Shown here one piece after another: positions 47,101 through 56,242 of a stretch of DNA of 64,000 bases. How positions within the stretch are numbered: position 1 is the stretch's first letter; each line of letters starts with the position of its first letter. Under the pieces are notes generated by a model. It was given only the letters and a program-made list of their open reading frames with translations, ran no database searches and was not told the origin of the DNA. The DNA comes from Pipra filicauda. Its lineage: Eukaryota; Chordata; Aves; Passeriformes; Pipridae. The stretch covers positions 558,001 through 622,000 of the forward strand of contig NW_024104506.1 of assembly GCF_003945595.2 (NCBI RefSeq). The letters are read 5' to 3'. The translations under genes and the position numbers were made by a program.

Positions 47101-50031
47101 AGCCCATCCTTTGTCTCTGGCGGGAGAAGCTGATTCCGACTCCACATCCTGCACTGAGAGCCCAAACCCAAGCTGGCGCAGACAGAGCTTCCCCAGGGCT
47201 CAGCCCAGCCTTCCAGCTTAGAGAGCTCCAAGAATTCCCAGAAGAGACTCCCACTCCCAATACCTGGCTGTGAGAGCTTGAGCAGGGAGGTGAACACATC
47301 GTGGCAGTCCCGCTCCTGCCCCAGGACAAAGTGAGCCACGTGGAAGTTCTTGCAGTGGATAAGCAGGGGGTACCCAGCTGTGGTCAGGGGCAGCTTCTCC
47401 ACACTTGCAATGTGGTGATGCAGGATCTGAAAAACAGGGAATAAACAACATTTTTCAGATAAGGCTGCGAGCAGCACAAGCAGAAATGAAGTTTCTGCAA
47501 CACAATCAGCTACTTATGCTTCCTGCAGCTAAGTAGCAGCAGAAAATGAGATTATTTGTGATTATTTATCAAACATAAACACCCAGACTGCACCTAAAGG
47601 CCAGGTAACTAAAGCAGGACTGAAAAAACACAGATGCACAGAAATTACTTTCAGAGATTGATGTGCAGCTTGGTTTACCTGGTGCACTTTGCTTTCCCAC
47701 TCTCATATGCAATATATTCTGTCATTCTCACTTTGCTTTAGAATCAATAAAATAGGCTCATTTCAGTGCTAATTCTGCACTTACAAAAGCTGTAAATTCA
47801 AGTTTGGTGGCTTGGTATATTGAGTTTGAGAGAGGAAATTACACAAGTTTTTTATATTCCTTGAACTGACACTAATTCCATGAGTGAACTCTATCAAGTC
47901 ATGTCACCATTGTGCTCATTTCCTTCCAAACCAGCTGTTTCTGTTGAGCATTTGGTATTAAAATGCTATAAAAGGTCATTGGAGCTGTGGAACTTCCAAA
48001 CTTGTTTATTTTGGATATGAGAGCATGTAGTGACAGGACAAGGGGGAATGGCTTCCCACTGCCAGAGGGCAGGGTTAGATGGGATATTGGGAAGAAATTC
48101 TTGGCTGGGAGGGTGGGGAGGGCCTGGCACATGTTGCTCAGAGAAGCTGTGGCTGCCCCATCCCTGGAAGTGTCCAAGGCCAGGTTGGAGCAACCTGGGC
48201 TAGTGGGAGGTGTGTCTCTGCCCATGGTAAGGGGGCAGGACTGGATGATCCTTCAAGTCCCTCCCAAACCAAATCAGCATGTGACATAAAATAACTTTTA
48301 TAGGTGTGTTTACACAACCCCAGGCACCACAACATACCCATGTTTCCTTCCTGACTTCAGCAGAAGCCTCCACGTAGATCAGGTGTGTGGCTGTCAGGTA
48401 CAATGTCCCATTGGCCACCTTCCTGTTCGCGTAGCGATCCAGCAATTTCACGTTCTCGACCTGCAACATAGAAAGAGGATGCAAAAACTACAGAATCCCA
48501 GAATCACTGAGGTTGGGAAAGTCCTCCAAGACCATCGAGTCCAAGCTGTGCCCGATCCCCACCTCATCACCCAGTCCAGAGCACTGAGTGCTATGTCCAG
48601 TCCCTCCTTGGACACCTCCAGGGGTGGGGACTCCACCACACCCTGGGCAGTTCCAATGCCTGACAGCCCTTGCCGTGGAAAAATTCCTCCTGATGTCCAA
48701 CTTTGATGGAGGAATTATCTAAACACCTGTTGAACTCCAGTCATTCAACTTCTAATAAGCAACTCATGAAGCAATACAGGAAAATACATGAATTTAAGTC
48801 TGCCCTACAACACCAGCTCAGCTTTATGCTATTATTTCTCCATGAATTAAAGCCAAAAAGGTTAAGCAAACAGCCAAGGTTCAGCACCAGTGTGAATAAC
48901 AGGACGACCGGATGCGTAGCCAAGATGATTCCAGTTTGTTACTGGACAAGGTTGACAAATAACAAGACAAAGAACTGCAAAGAAAGACTTGTCTGTGTTC
49001 AGAGTAATCAAAGTGTTGCTCTGAAAGGAACAGCCCTCTCCAGTCTGACTTCCAGCTGCTCAGTGCCTGTAAAAAACCATTAGGAGCTACTTCTTGTACC
49101 TCACTTCCTGGCCTGTAAGTGCATTTCATAAAGCACATCAAGCTAATTAATAAAAAGCAGCTTTAAAAAGTATCAGCACAGACATAATAAAATAGTTGAC
49201 AGTATTTCATCGATTTCCTCCTGGCCTATTTGCCTCTTCATGAAGGTAGATGGAAATTTTCTTTCACCATTAAGCACAAATAATGGGGAAAAATAATTGG
49301 ATGGATAATAAAAACAAGCTTTTTAACAGTATATGATAGATTAGTTTTGGGTATTGAATGTGTGAGTTTTTCTTTTTCATTGTCTGAGATAAGCCATGGA
49401 AAATGTCAGCAAAGAAACTTGCAGAACAGAGGTAGAGGCTGAATGATTTCCTAGCATGTCATATTTTTCAGCAAATATAACTATTATATATAATATTTCC
49501 CTTTTTCAGGGCACTAGACACAAGCAGGACCAGCAAAGCAACGCAGGGAACAGGGGAAAGAGCATCCCCAAACCAATATCCTAGAGAATAAACCAAAATA
49601 TAACAATATAACAACCTCCATGGCAGCAAAAGGTAAAATTAAATTACCAACCGCTGCCTGAAGTAAATGCAATTTATTTTTAGCCGCCTGAACACAGCAC
49701 TACCGGAGCTCCTGTTTCACTGAATTTGACGGGGAAAAAAAGTACATTTGATTCACTCTTTGGGACTGAGGGGGGGTGGATATAAAGGAAATTTTCAGGG
49801 ATTGCCGCCAAAACACCTTGTGTCACCCCCTGCAAACCCGCTTCCCAACACGGCGGCGGAGCCACCAGCACCTTCACACCGCGGCTTTAAACCCGCCGCG
49901 CTCAGCCCTGAGGGCAAGCAGGGGGTGTTGCCCGACGGGGATCAAACACGGCGCGTGCAGCCAAATAAATCCCGCCGTTAAATGGAATAAAGCTCGGTGA
50001 GGGTTACCTTTGGGGTGCTGATGTGCTCCAT
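31865..50031 (-). CDS. MTMR8: Myotubularin-related protein 8, 14 coding exons, 621 residues
   Basis: Fourteen exons with GT-AG borders join without frame break. Myotubularins remove the 3-phosphate from PI3P and PI(3,5)P2 on endosomal and autophagic membranes; MTMR8 works with the inactive partner MTMR9. Residues 1-100 form the PH-GRAM domain ([23 protein letters not shown]). The phosphatase domain covers about 124-500, with [49 protein letters not shown] and [17 protein letters not shown]. The catalytic loop HCSDGWDRT puts Cys at 338 and Arg at 344, so the enzyme should be active. A short helical region follows (about 512-536), then an 85-residue low-complexity tail. No FYVE domain, as for MTMR6/7/8. 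MTMR6 is the nearest alternative, but [16 protein letters not shown] segments and the ASB12/AMER1 neighbours favour MTMR8. The tail is shorter than in human MTMR8 (about 704 residues). Confidence 0.95.
32123..32575 (-). other. MTMR8 intron 13
   Basis: Standard GT-AG intron (donor GTGAGG). A/T-rich; no repeat recognised. Confidence 0.8.
32576..32702 (-). CDS. MTMR8: MTMR8 coding exon 13
   Basis: Acceptor CTTGAG preceded by a good pyrimidine tract. Encodes (Q)[17 protein letters not shown], the end of the phosphatase domain, then a Leu/Glu/Gln-rich segment of coiled-coil character. Donor AAC|GTGAGG. Confidence 0.92.
32703..33551 (-). other. MTMR8 intron 12
   Basis: A/T-rich intron with no recognised repeat. 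Confidence 0.8.
33552..33680 (-). CDS. MTMR8: MTMR8 coding exon 12
   Basis: Between TTGACAG and CA|GTAAGT. Encodes [16 protein letters not shown] and NPLYRGF, matching the YEKTHSVWPFL segment of human MTMR8. Confidence 0.92.
33681..34037 (-). other. MTMR8 intron 11
   Basis: A/T-rich intron of about 360 bp; nothing else recognised. Confidence 0.8.
34038..34238 (-). CDS. MTMR8: MTMR8 coding exon 11
   Basis: Encodes [39 protein letters not shown] and [17 protein letters not shown], nearly identical to the human paralogue group. Acceptor CTCTCCAG, donor CTCAA|GTGAGT. Confidence 0.95.
34239..34855 (-). other. MTMR8 intron 10
   Basis: Contains a sense CR1 fragment at 34426-34571 and otherwise unremarkable A/T-rich sequence. 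Confidence 0.8.
34426..34571 (+). mobile_element. CR1 LINE 3' fragment in MTMR8 intron 10
   Basis: Sense CR1: 'ggctgcccagggcaggggtg', 'ggttggactttaggatcttg', ending 'aatgattctgtgat', the CR1 terminal octamer repeat. A different subfamily from most other copies here. Confidence 0.88.
34856..34905 (-). CDS. MTMR8: MTMR8 coding exon 10 (50 bp)
   Basis: A small exon between CTGCAG and AG|GTAAGA. Encodes [16 protein letters not shown] plus two bases of an Arg codon, and fits exactly between the phases of exons 9 and 11. Confidence 0.93.
34906..36486 (-). other. MTMR8 intron 9
   Basis: About 1.6 kb, A/T-rich. No recognised repeat or gene. Confidence 0.8.
36487..36612 (-). CDS. MTMR8: MTMR8 coding exon 9 (catalytic loop)
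   Basis: Encodes [20 protein letters not shown], then [22 protein letters not shown]. The CX5R loop (C-S-D-G-W-D-R) is complete, with Cys338 and Arg344. Acceptor CCTCAG, donor ATG|GTAAGG. GC-richer than the other exons. Confidence 0.97.
36613..37632 (-). other. MTMR8 intron 8
   Basis: About 1.0 kb; no recognised repeat. Confidence 0.8.
37633..37742 (-). CDS. MTMR8: MTMR8 coding exon 8
   Basis: Acceptor TTCTTAG, donor AAG|GTAAAA. Completes a Val codon with exon 7 and encodes [20 protein letters not shown] and [16 protein letters not shown], the SGWLRHIKA block typical of MTMR6/7/8. Confidence 0.95.
37743..39041 (-). other. MTMR8 intron 7
   Basis: About 1.3 kb, A/T-rich; no recognised repeat. 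Confidence 0.8.
39042..39174 (-). CDS. MTMR8: MTMR8 coding exon 7
   Basis: Acceptor GGCAG, donor GAAG|GTGGGT. Encodes [19 protein letters not shown] and [17 protein letters not shown], the most conserved part of the MTMR6/7/8 phosphatase domain outside the catalytic loop. Confidence 0.97.
40601..41230. repeat. A/T-rich low-complexity tract with duplicated 85-bp block
   Basis: 'aattgcttttctcagttgtt' at 40601 and its near-copy at 40863 each start an 85-bp block containing 'cacacagcctcacttcc' and 'ccaggtctgcca'. Each is followed by several hundred bp of almost pure TATA/TAAA sequence ending in a short 'aaat/gata' microsatellite at about 41195-41225. Confidence 0.88.
41440..41557 (-). mobile_element. 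tRNA-Ile-derived SINE with CR1-like tail
   Basis: On the minus strand the head reads TTAGCTCGGTTGGTTAGAG (A box, with the tRNA-Ile D arm), then GTGGTGCTAATGCCG (anticodon arm with AAT) and GGGGTCAGTCCC (decayed B box). It runs straight into GATCCTTGTGGTTC...CCAGTTC, which resembles a CR1 3' end. This composite is the plan of the passerine SINE known as TguSINE1. The broken acceptor stem and B box argue against a functional tRNA gene. Confidence 0.72.
41639..41773 (-). CDS. MTMR8: MTMR8 coding exon 6
   Basis: Encodes [20 protein letters not shown], then [20 protein letters not shown] and DTRPK. Donor AAG|GTACCT. The acceptor tract (TGTGTCTGTGTGTTGCAG) is T/G-rich and weak, and a minisatellite starts 50 bp further into the intron. 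Confidence 0.96.
41825..41997. repeat. 38-40-bp minisatellite next to the exon 6 acceptor
   Basis: Units starting 'tgacccc/tgatcccacag' begin at 41825, 41853, 41893 and 41933, with a diverged one at 41971. Each includes a CA-rich stretch and 'gggtca'. The minus-strand reading frame of exon 6 stays open through the whole array. Confidence 0.88.
42170..42485 (-). mobile_element. CR1 LINE 3' fragment in MTMR8 intron 5
   Basis: Antisense CR1 from 'acagaaccccagaagggctt' through 'ttggacacttccagggatcc' to 'cctgtcactatgtgcccc...aggcactggaagg'. Confidence 0.9.
43164..43292 (-). CDS. MTMR8: MTMR8 coding exon 5
   Basis: Acceptor ACTCAG, donor AAT|GTTAGT (a non-optimal +3 base). Encodes [20 protein letters not shown] and [20 protein letters not shown]. 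The [11 protein letters not shown] segment is a point where MTMR8 differs from MTMR6. Confidence 0.95.
43293..44906 (-). other. MTMR8 intron 4
   Basis: Contains one CR1 fragment (43543-43745); otherwise unremarkable. Confidence 0.8.
43543..43745 (-). mobile_element. CR1 LINE 3' fragment in MTMR8 intron 4
   Basis: Antisense CR1: 'agaatcacagaatggtttgg', 'cactagcccaggttgctcc', 'cacagcttctctgggcaacc'. Close to consensus. Confidence 0.93.
44907..45064 (-). CDS. MTMR8: MTMR8 coding exon 4
   Basis: Acceptor TTCCCAG, donor GAG|GTAATT. Completes a Val codon with exon 3 and encodes [40 protein letters not shown] and [11 protein letters not shown], the start of the phosphatase domain. Confidence 0.96.
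45065..47263 (-). other. MTMR8 intron 3
   Basis: About 2.2 kb with one CR1 fragment (46752-47052). No other feature recognised. Confidence 0.8.
46752..47052 (-). mobile_element. CR1 LINE 3' fragment in MTMR8 intron 3
   Basis: Antisense CR1: 'acaggatcacggaacggcctgg', 'cactagcccaggttgctcc', 'cagtatcccacctaaactgc', ending near 'tttcttgtagg'. Confidence 0.93.
47264..47426 (-). CDS. MTMR8: MTMR8 coding exon 3
   Basis: Acceptor TTTTTCAG, donor CCAG|GTATTG. Encodes [40 protein letters not shown] and [14 protein letters not shown]: the second half of the PH-GRAM domain. Confidence 0.96.
47427..48337 (-). other. MTMR8 intron 2
   Basis: About 0.9 kb, about a third of it a sense CR1 fragment (48020-48290). 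Confidence 0.8.
48020..48290 (+). mobile_element. CR1 LINE 3' fragment in MTMR8 intron 2
   Basis: Sense CR1: 'gacaggacaagggggaatgg', 'ggttagatgggatattggg', 'ctggaagtgtccaaggcc', 'ctggatgatccttcaagtcc'. Confidence 0.93.
48338..48460 (-). CDS. MTMR8: MTMR8 coding exon 2
   Basis: Acceptor GTTGCAG, donor TGG|GTATGT. Encodes [20 protein letters not shown] and [21 protein letters not shown], the first strands of the PH-GRAM domain. Confidence 0.96.
48461..50007 (-). other. MTMR8 intron 1
   Basis: About 1.55 kb. Holds an antisense CR1 fragment (48489-48722), and its upstream end lies in the CpG island. Confidence 0.8.
48489..48722 (-). mobile_element. CR1 LINE 3' fragment in MTMR8 intron 1
   Basis: Antisense CR1 of a second subfamily: 'cagaatcactgaggttggg', 'aagaccatcgagtccaagc', 'ttggacacctccaggggtgg'. 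Confidence 0.88.
50008..50031 (-). CDS. MTMR8: MTMR8 coding exon 1 (start codon)
   Basis: ATG in a strong context (GGCCATGG) encodes MEHISTPK and ends at AAG|GTAACC. It continues in frame with exon 2, like human MTMR8/MTMR6 (MDH/MEH...K). An out-of-frame ATG lies 43 bases upstream at 50074. Confidence 0.93.
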
Positions 50032-50104
50032 GGCCGCCTGACCCCGCCAGCCTGACGGGCCGCGCCGCCGCCATGAGGGACCGCCCGCCCCGCCCCGCCC
50101 AGGG

Positions 50105-50113
50105 CTCGCGAGA
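50105..50113. promoter_or_regulatory. CTCGCGAGA promoter motif
   Basis: Core of the TCTCGCGAGA element found in TATA-less, often bidirectional, vertebrate CpG promoters. It lies in a GGCTC-GCGA-GAGCC inverted repeat. Confidence 0.6.
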
Positions 50114-50130
50114 GCCGCGCGGCGCCGCCG

Positions 50131-50142
50131 CCGCCATATTGG
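50131..50142. promoter_or_regulatory. YY1-type site CCGCCATATTGG
   Basis: Matches the GCCGCCAT(A/T)TTG-type YY1 motif that usually sits close to transcription starts. Read on the minus strand it also contains a CCAAT box. Confidence 0.55.
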
Positions 50143-50180
50143 GTGAGGGCATCGCTGAGGGCGCAGCCCGCCGGGCATGG

Positions 50181-50624
50181 CCCAGGGTTCCCCTCCTGGA
50201 ATCCCCGGGATGCTCCTCCCGAGGAATATTTGAGGGAAAAGCCCCTTTTCCCTCTCAAAATGTACGGCCAACAGTGTTGCCCTCAATGGGCTAATAGCCC
50301 TCCCCACTGGTGTAAGGGATCAGAGGTGCATTTCACATTAATGCTTGGCACACTCAGCAGAGCTAATAATACCTGTTTATCAGGTTTTCCCTGTATTTTA
50401 ATTTCAGAGCACGGCGCTGCCTCTCACGGATACCTAGCCTTGATCCCGAAGAACTGCTTTAATTCACGTGCTTGCAATGAGTGTTGGTGTCCCACACAGC
50501 GGGGGGCAGCTGCTTCCCCAGGTGTTCTTTCCAACCTAAGTCCCAATTTCCTGAGAAATTCCCTTCAGCAGGGTGATCTTGTGTGGAGTCTGAGAATTTA
50601 CAGGTTTTAATTATTACATGATCA
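50181..50624. other. Flank upstream of the MTMR8 promoter
   Basis: No gene or repeat recognised. Confidence 0.4.
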
Positions 50625-50708
50625 GAATCACAGACTGGTTTGGATTGAAAAGGGACCTTAAAGCACATATAGTTCCAACCCCTGCCACCGGCAGGGACAC
50701 CTTCCATG
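50625..50708 (-). mobile_element. CR1 LINE 3' fragment
   Basis: Antisense CR1: 'agaatcacagactggtttgg', then 'ctgccaccggcagggacacc'; stops abruptly at about 50708. Confidence 0.85.
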
Positions 50709-52892
50709 GGTGTTTTTCCAATTGGGGATATTGGTGTGATGAGCCAGTCAAGTGTTTTTATGGATCCCAGCAAGAAAAGACTTGAACTCCATAAGGTGTT
50801 GATTAAAACACTGTTTATTAGAGATAACAAATCTTCGTTCGCGAAGCCTAGCCATGATTAGAGATAACAAGAGAAGGGAAAAGGGGATACCCTGCCATTC
50901 CTTCCCTGGTGGGAATCTCAAGCTGTGTAGGATCAAATGGACCCCAGCCAGGGAACACTGCACAGATCTGGCTTCATCCTTTCATCTGTACCCTCAGAAT
51001 TAACCAAATCTGAAATTCCTACCCCTCGTACAAACATTCCATACTTGTACAAACCCACACAGTTTGTACTTCCAGGGAAGAGGAGACACATGGAGTGTAA
51101 ATCCTGGGTGTGGAGCAGCACAGACTCCTCCTCTGCAATTAGTGAGGGCAGAATTTATTAATTACAGCTTTGCATTTGTGCTCCACATAATCCAAAGTCG
51201 GTTTTCCCCCCATTAGCCTCTCCTGGGGTTTGCAGAAGGATGAGGATACTTTAGAAGGTTACTAATAAACAGAGTGGGTATCGTTGAAGGGACTCCACAA
51301 TACTCCACGATGTAGGTGTATAATATCAACTCTTCTTCCTCCTCTTCCCAAAGGAAATGGCACACACAGAAGGCAAAAATAAAAAAATGAGGGAAGAAAT
51401 AAGCCCGTGGAGATGAAAAGAGCTGGAGTAACAGCTTCATTGCCCAGCCAGGCACTATCACCCTCACAGCTTATTCCCAAACTAATCATTATGCCACAGG
51501 GATCAGTTTGAGCAGCAATCCCAAGGAATGAAGAGAACTGACTTCTTCCAGGGAGCTTTGCCCAAATAACAGATGTATTGTCCACATCTCTCTGCAATCT
51601 GCATTTACTGAGCCTGAGGAGTTGAGGCAAAGGGAGGTGTCAGAAGAAAACAAATGGAGAATGAGGCCACAAAGTTGAGCTCAGCCAATACATTTTGAGT
51701 GTATTTGAGGAGGAAGGTGAACTCATAAAAAAGGACCTTATAACCACCCAGGTCAGTGATGAATGGGGCTGATTTTGTTGGATGGATGACAGAACTGTCA
51801 CAGAGCAGGACTTGTACCAGGCCACCAAGGCCATGTCCCAGGCTTGACTGAACTTGTGAGTACAGCTCACAGCACCTTCAGACTACACATTTTTGCTGTC
51901 ATTTTAAGTCACATTTATTATAGAATTTCTCCTATACTACAGGAATCTGTAACTCTTTTGATCTTGCTCTGAGTTCCTTACACTGACATTGATTCTGCCA
52001 TTCACCCAGTGCCCACCCTCAGGCTGGACAGGTTTTGTATGGAGAGAAGAGGGGCTTTCTGAATTTTTTTTCAATCTGCAGAGCAGTTTGAAGAGCAATT
52101 TCTGTAATGTCATTTTTATTAGTCACTCACCCTTTAGGAAGTGTTTAACAGGCAGATAAAATCTAACATAATAAATCTCTATCAACAAAACAGTCAAATC
52201 TTGTGTGATGCGGATGAAAATTACATTTTTGGGAATATATTTGAGAAAAGAACAATTTATTGTGTACGTTTACTGCGAGAAGGATGGGAGGGGCATTACC
52301 AGACACCCACACTGCAAGCTCCTGAAATACAAGTACCAAAGGGGCTGTTGGAAAAGGAGTCTTGTTTACAAGTCTTATCAAGAGAATGGTGCCAAAAATG
52401 CACTGAGATAATAAGTTTAGATACAATTCAGTGCACACAGACCCGCCCAGAGCCCAGATCCTGTCATTTTGGGAGCGGACAGCACAAGGAATGTCATGAC
52501 CAAGTCCATCAGTGTGCTGATGCCAAGGCCAGCTGAAACACCAGGCAGGAATTTGGCCTTCAGAGTTTGTTTTTCTCACTTTAGTGGTACTCAAGAAATA
52601 GCTGTGTCAAGAAAGAGCCTCAGGAAGAACACATTTTGCCCATATATTAGAATTTTGACTGTCACAAATAGAGTCTGAAGTATCTTCTCAGAGAAGAAAA
52701 ATTTACAAGTAGCTTCATTCGGGGAATATGAGGCTGCTGAGAAAAATGAAAGCAGAGCTGGGCATGGGCTCCTGCAAACCTTAACCCTTGGAATTGTCCT
52801 AATTCTCAAGGGCCCTTCAGTGGAAATTTTTAAGTGAGTTTTGATATCATGAGGTGGTATCAGAGTCTTTATGTGAGGAGCTGCAGCATCAC
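50709..52892. other. Intergenic sequence with an unexplained direct repeat
   Basis: About 2.2 kb without a supported gene. A 14-bp direct repeat around a CpG-rich core lies at 50817-50870 and may mark an LTR remnant (listed separately). No other family recognised. Confidence 0.4.
50817..50870. repeat. 14-bp direct repeats around a TTCGCGAA core
   Basis: 'attagagataacaa' occurs at 50817-50830 and 50857-50870, 40 bp apart. Between them lies 'tcttcgttcgcgaagccta', with three CpGs in otherwise CpG-poor sequence. On the minus strand an AATAAA follows directly. This could be part of an LTR or a small duplication. I do not recognise the element with certainty. Confidence 0.6.
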
Positions 52893-53002
52893 TATGTAAC
52901 CTGGGCTAGTGGAAGGTGTCCCTGCCCATGGCAGGCTGAAACTGGATGATCTTTAAGGTCCCTCCCAACCCAAACCAGTCTGGGACTCTGGGATTCTATT
53001 TG
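52893..53002 (+). mobile_element. CR1 LINE 3' fragment
   Basis: Sense CR1: 'cctgggctagtggaaggtg', 'ggatgatctttaaggtccc', ending 'ctgggactctgggattctat'. Confidence 0.9.
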
Positions 53003-56000
53003 CAGCCTCTGCTAATAGACCCAAAATGATTCAACTGATGAGTTTCCCTGAAGGTTTTGAAAGTAGCTCATAGAAAAAAATTTGTACCCTTTCTTACCCC
53101 TTTTTCTGCTGACAGTGATGGTCCCCTCAGTGCTACCAGTGCGGGTCAGATGGTTCCTAAAGCCTCATTGCTCCGGTTGTACTGCAGTTGAGTCTTCCAC
53201 GTCCTGGGACATCCAGAGATCTGATGGACAAAACACAGTTAGTTCATCTCTTGTACCACTGAAGGAGTCACAGCACTGAGCTGCCCCCGAGCTGATCCTG
53301 CTGCAGTAATTCCAAACTCCTGATCCTGATCTCCCTTCCAAAGGTTTTACAACACCAAGAGGTTGTGATTGCACCAGACACCAACAGTTTGCATGCAGGG
53401 ACCATCCCTCTCGTCCTCTAAATTCAATACAATCAGATGGAGCAACCAGGTGTCCTGGATATTTTTAGATTCCCTGGTTGTGTTGCTTTGCTGTAGATTA
53501 ATAACCTGCTGCTCATGCTGTGCTGGGGCTGTGGGACAGCCCCCCCCCCCCAACCTGTTCAGAGTCAGGAGGGGTTTATTATTTAAAGCATCACTCACAG
53601 AAATAGAAAATCACTGTGAGGGAAGGAAAGGTTTGGGAGAGTGTGGTTTTTTTTTTTTCCTTTGCAGTTGCTGTGGCTGGATGTTTTTAGTGGAAAGAAA
53701 ATAAAATGTCATCATAACAAGTCTGGTGAAATCACCTGACACTTGTGTCCACTTCCAGCAGAGTTTAGGAAGGGGACTGAAGAACACACAGTTTCATTGT
53801 TGCTCTTGGAAGTGAACCGAATGCATGAACAAAGAGCTCAGACAGGGAAGTTTCTTCTCTTTTCCAGTGAATAGCCAGGAGCAGGTTGTGATGATTCTCA
53901 TGTTCAAAATTATTCTACAAGATTCTTTGTGTTTATTGCCTTGCAATTCAAGCTGCACTTCTTGTTTTTAAAAATCTTATAATTAAGTAGCCTGGTTTGT
54001 ACCCCTAGAATTAAAACAGTCTCCCTGAACATCACAAGCCATGCTCATATAAATTTTACTTGCTGCCTAAACTTGAGAAAACAGACATAAATCTGACTTT
54101 CACAAAGAGATGAGTTGCTGAGAAGTCCCTGGCATGAACATTCATGGAATGAGACTGTGAGGGAAGGCTGAGCAAGGCCAAAGCAAATGTGTTTCCAGTC
54201 TCCAACAAACCTCTGTAGATCAGGTTTTGCAGTGTGTGTCTGTCACTGCTGGGGGAGAACAAAGCCTTCAAACCTCCCAGAGCCTGTCCCTAAGGACACA
54301 GAGCTGTTCTCCCTCACCCTGCTGGCAAGTGGGAAAGTTGTTTCCTGGAACTTTTTTTTACCAGCTGTCATTGCACCTTGGGCTCCCAGTTGGATTAAAG
54401 CTCTGCATGGATGAGTGAGTTGATGACTGAGAGCTGGGAATGATTGTCTTCCCCCTGGCATTGTCTTCTGCCTGACTCTGACACCTCAAAAAGATAAGAG
54501 ATCACATGGAATTAGCTCCAGAGCAGGGCAGGTGCTCTGTAAGGATCCAATATTCCTCTGGTGTAAGACGTGATCTGCAATCCATCAGTGATCCAGTGCA
54601 TTCCAGAGCCTGAATAGAATTTTCTCTGCAATCCGAACATGTTCCAGGGTCTTAAACTCTTTGTTGCAGCACACAAAGCTCTGACCCAGTCAAGCCTTGT
54701 TAGCAGTGGCAAATTTATTCCTAACTGCTTTTCTCTGGTGCAATGGAGTTGTTCTTTTTTTGAGACAGGCCTCAATCCATCATGACAAAGGGTGGATTAT
54801 CTGCCTCTCAGCAAGCTATTGAAACCTATCTGAGGGAATTCGGATGTGGGGTTAGGGAAGCTATTGAAAAAATGCCAAGAACTGTATAATACAGGAAGGA
54901 GAGCAGGGATGGTACTGAAATGCAGAATGGTATTTGGATGTCACAGTATCTGGAGAGCTGAGATGGTGTTTGGCAAGTGACAGAGAGGGATATAATTCAG
55001 GACTGGAGCCAGACTCCAGCTTTCCTTGGCTGCAGAGAGAATCTCCTCTGGGCTTTTCCCCTGACATACTCAGAAAATTGTTTTTTCCCATTTGTACTGA
55101 AGTTCAGACTTCAGGATCTCTGCCTGCACTGTGTGTGCACAGTATTTTAGTGGGAAAATCAGCTCGACCTTTTCCTGAGGCCCAGCTTTCATTCATAGGT
55201 AAACAGAGGGGCTTCTGGAGAGAGCTTCTTGTTAGGCAGCAAATTAATGAGGGATGTCCCTAGGGCTTGCAGGGAAAAAAATCCTTTAGGATCCCTCTAT
55301 GCTGTCTCTCCCAAAGCCTCCTTCTCTATGTTGTGCTAATCTGTGGGTTTGACTCTCTTGTTTAATTATAGTTATAATCATCTTACTCATGCTTCATTTC
55401 CCACTGTAAATAAAAGGAATTTTAGGCTGCACTTTGCTTTTTTCTTCCAAGTGGCTGAGTAAATTTGCCCTTTTTTAAAAAAGTGACTGATTATTTCATT
55501 GTGAAATTGTGCTCATCTTGACAACATGGCTGGGCTGAGTCATCCCACTGTGAGGGGGAGCAGCCCAGGGAGCACAGAGGGACAACTGCAGGTTGTTTGT
55601 CACCAGCAATGTGGGGAGATCTTAAACTCTGAGTGACAGCAAATGGCAGCAGGATGACTTGGTACTTCCACACTCAAATCCAATATAGTCTGGTGAAATC
55701 CTTGGTGGGTTTATCTATAGGGACAATAGCAAATTTCAAAGGAAGGCAGACTGAATGTGGATGTTTATGCTAAGGACAGCCCACTCCTACCTGCTTCCAG
55801 AGGGGCTCCCTGACTTCCCAAAGGCAGTTGCCCACAAGCCACATTTGCCTGTTCCAGCGTGCAGTGGTTCTGAGTTGCAGTGTGCTTTGTTAGGTTTCAT
55901 TTCCAAGGAATATCATCATCCCAGAACTTCCATCCCATCTCTGTCCACTGCTGACAGGGTCAAAATGGCTTTACGAAATAAGCTGGAAAAAATATTGGAG

Positions 56001-56192
56001 AAGAGTGAAGGGGCAGAGAGGGAAATAACAATCTTACCAATAGTGTTTTCCCCAGGCTTTGGCATTCCAATGGCTCTACTACTCTCTCCATTCCCTGCTG
56101 TTTTTTACCCAGATCTGCCTGAGAATGTGCAAACACCAGAACCAGCTCTGTACAGTCATCCAGCACCGGAAGACCTATCCATGTTCATCCAA
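53003..56192. other. Intergenic sequence
   Basis: About 3.2 kb without a supported gene. Contains a run of C near 53540 and a run of T near 53650. The 242-codon plus-strand frame at 55755-56483 runs through the CATC repeat and has no domain. Confidence 0.4.
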
Positions 56193-56242
56193 CCATCCAT
56201 CCATCCATCCATCCATCCATCCATCCATCCATCCATCCATCC
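56193..56242. repeat. (CATC)n microsatellite
   Basis: About twelve perfect CATC tetranucleotide units. Confidence 0.95.

Larger units (their letters stand above)
49840..50180. promoter_or_regulatory. CpG island promoter of MTMR8
   Basis: A GC- and CpG-rich block surrounds the start codon. GC boxes (cgccccgccc) lie at about 50085-50100 and no TATA box is seen. The transcription start is probably within 50,050-50,140. A divergent transcript to the right is possible, since a donor-like GG|GTGAGG follows the YY1-type site on the plus strand, but nothing else supports one. Confidence 0.75.

Noticed and set aside
31865..50031. Assignment to MTMR6 instead of MTMR8
   Set aside because: The 621-residue length is like MTMR6, but the [11 protein letters not shown] and WPFLLQRK segments and the ASB12/AMER1 neighbours fit MTMR8 better.
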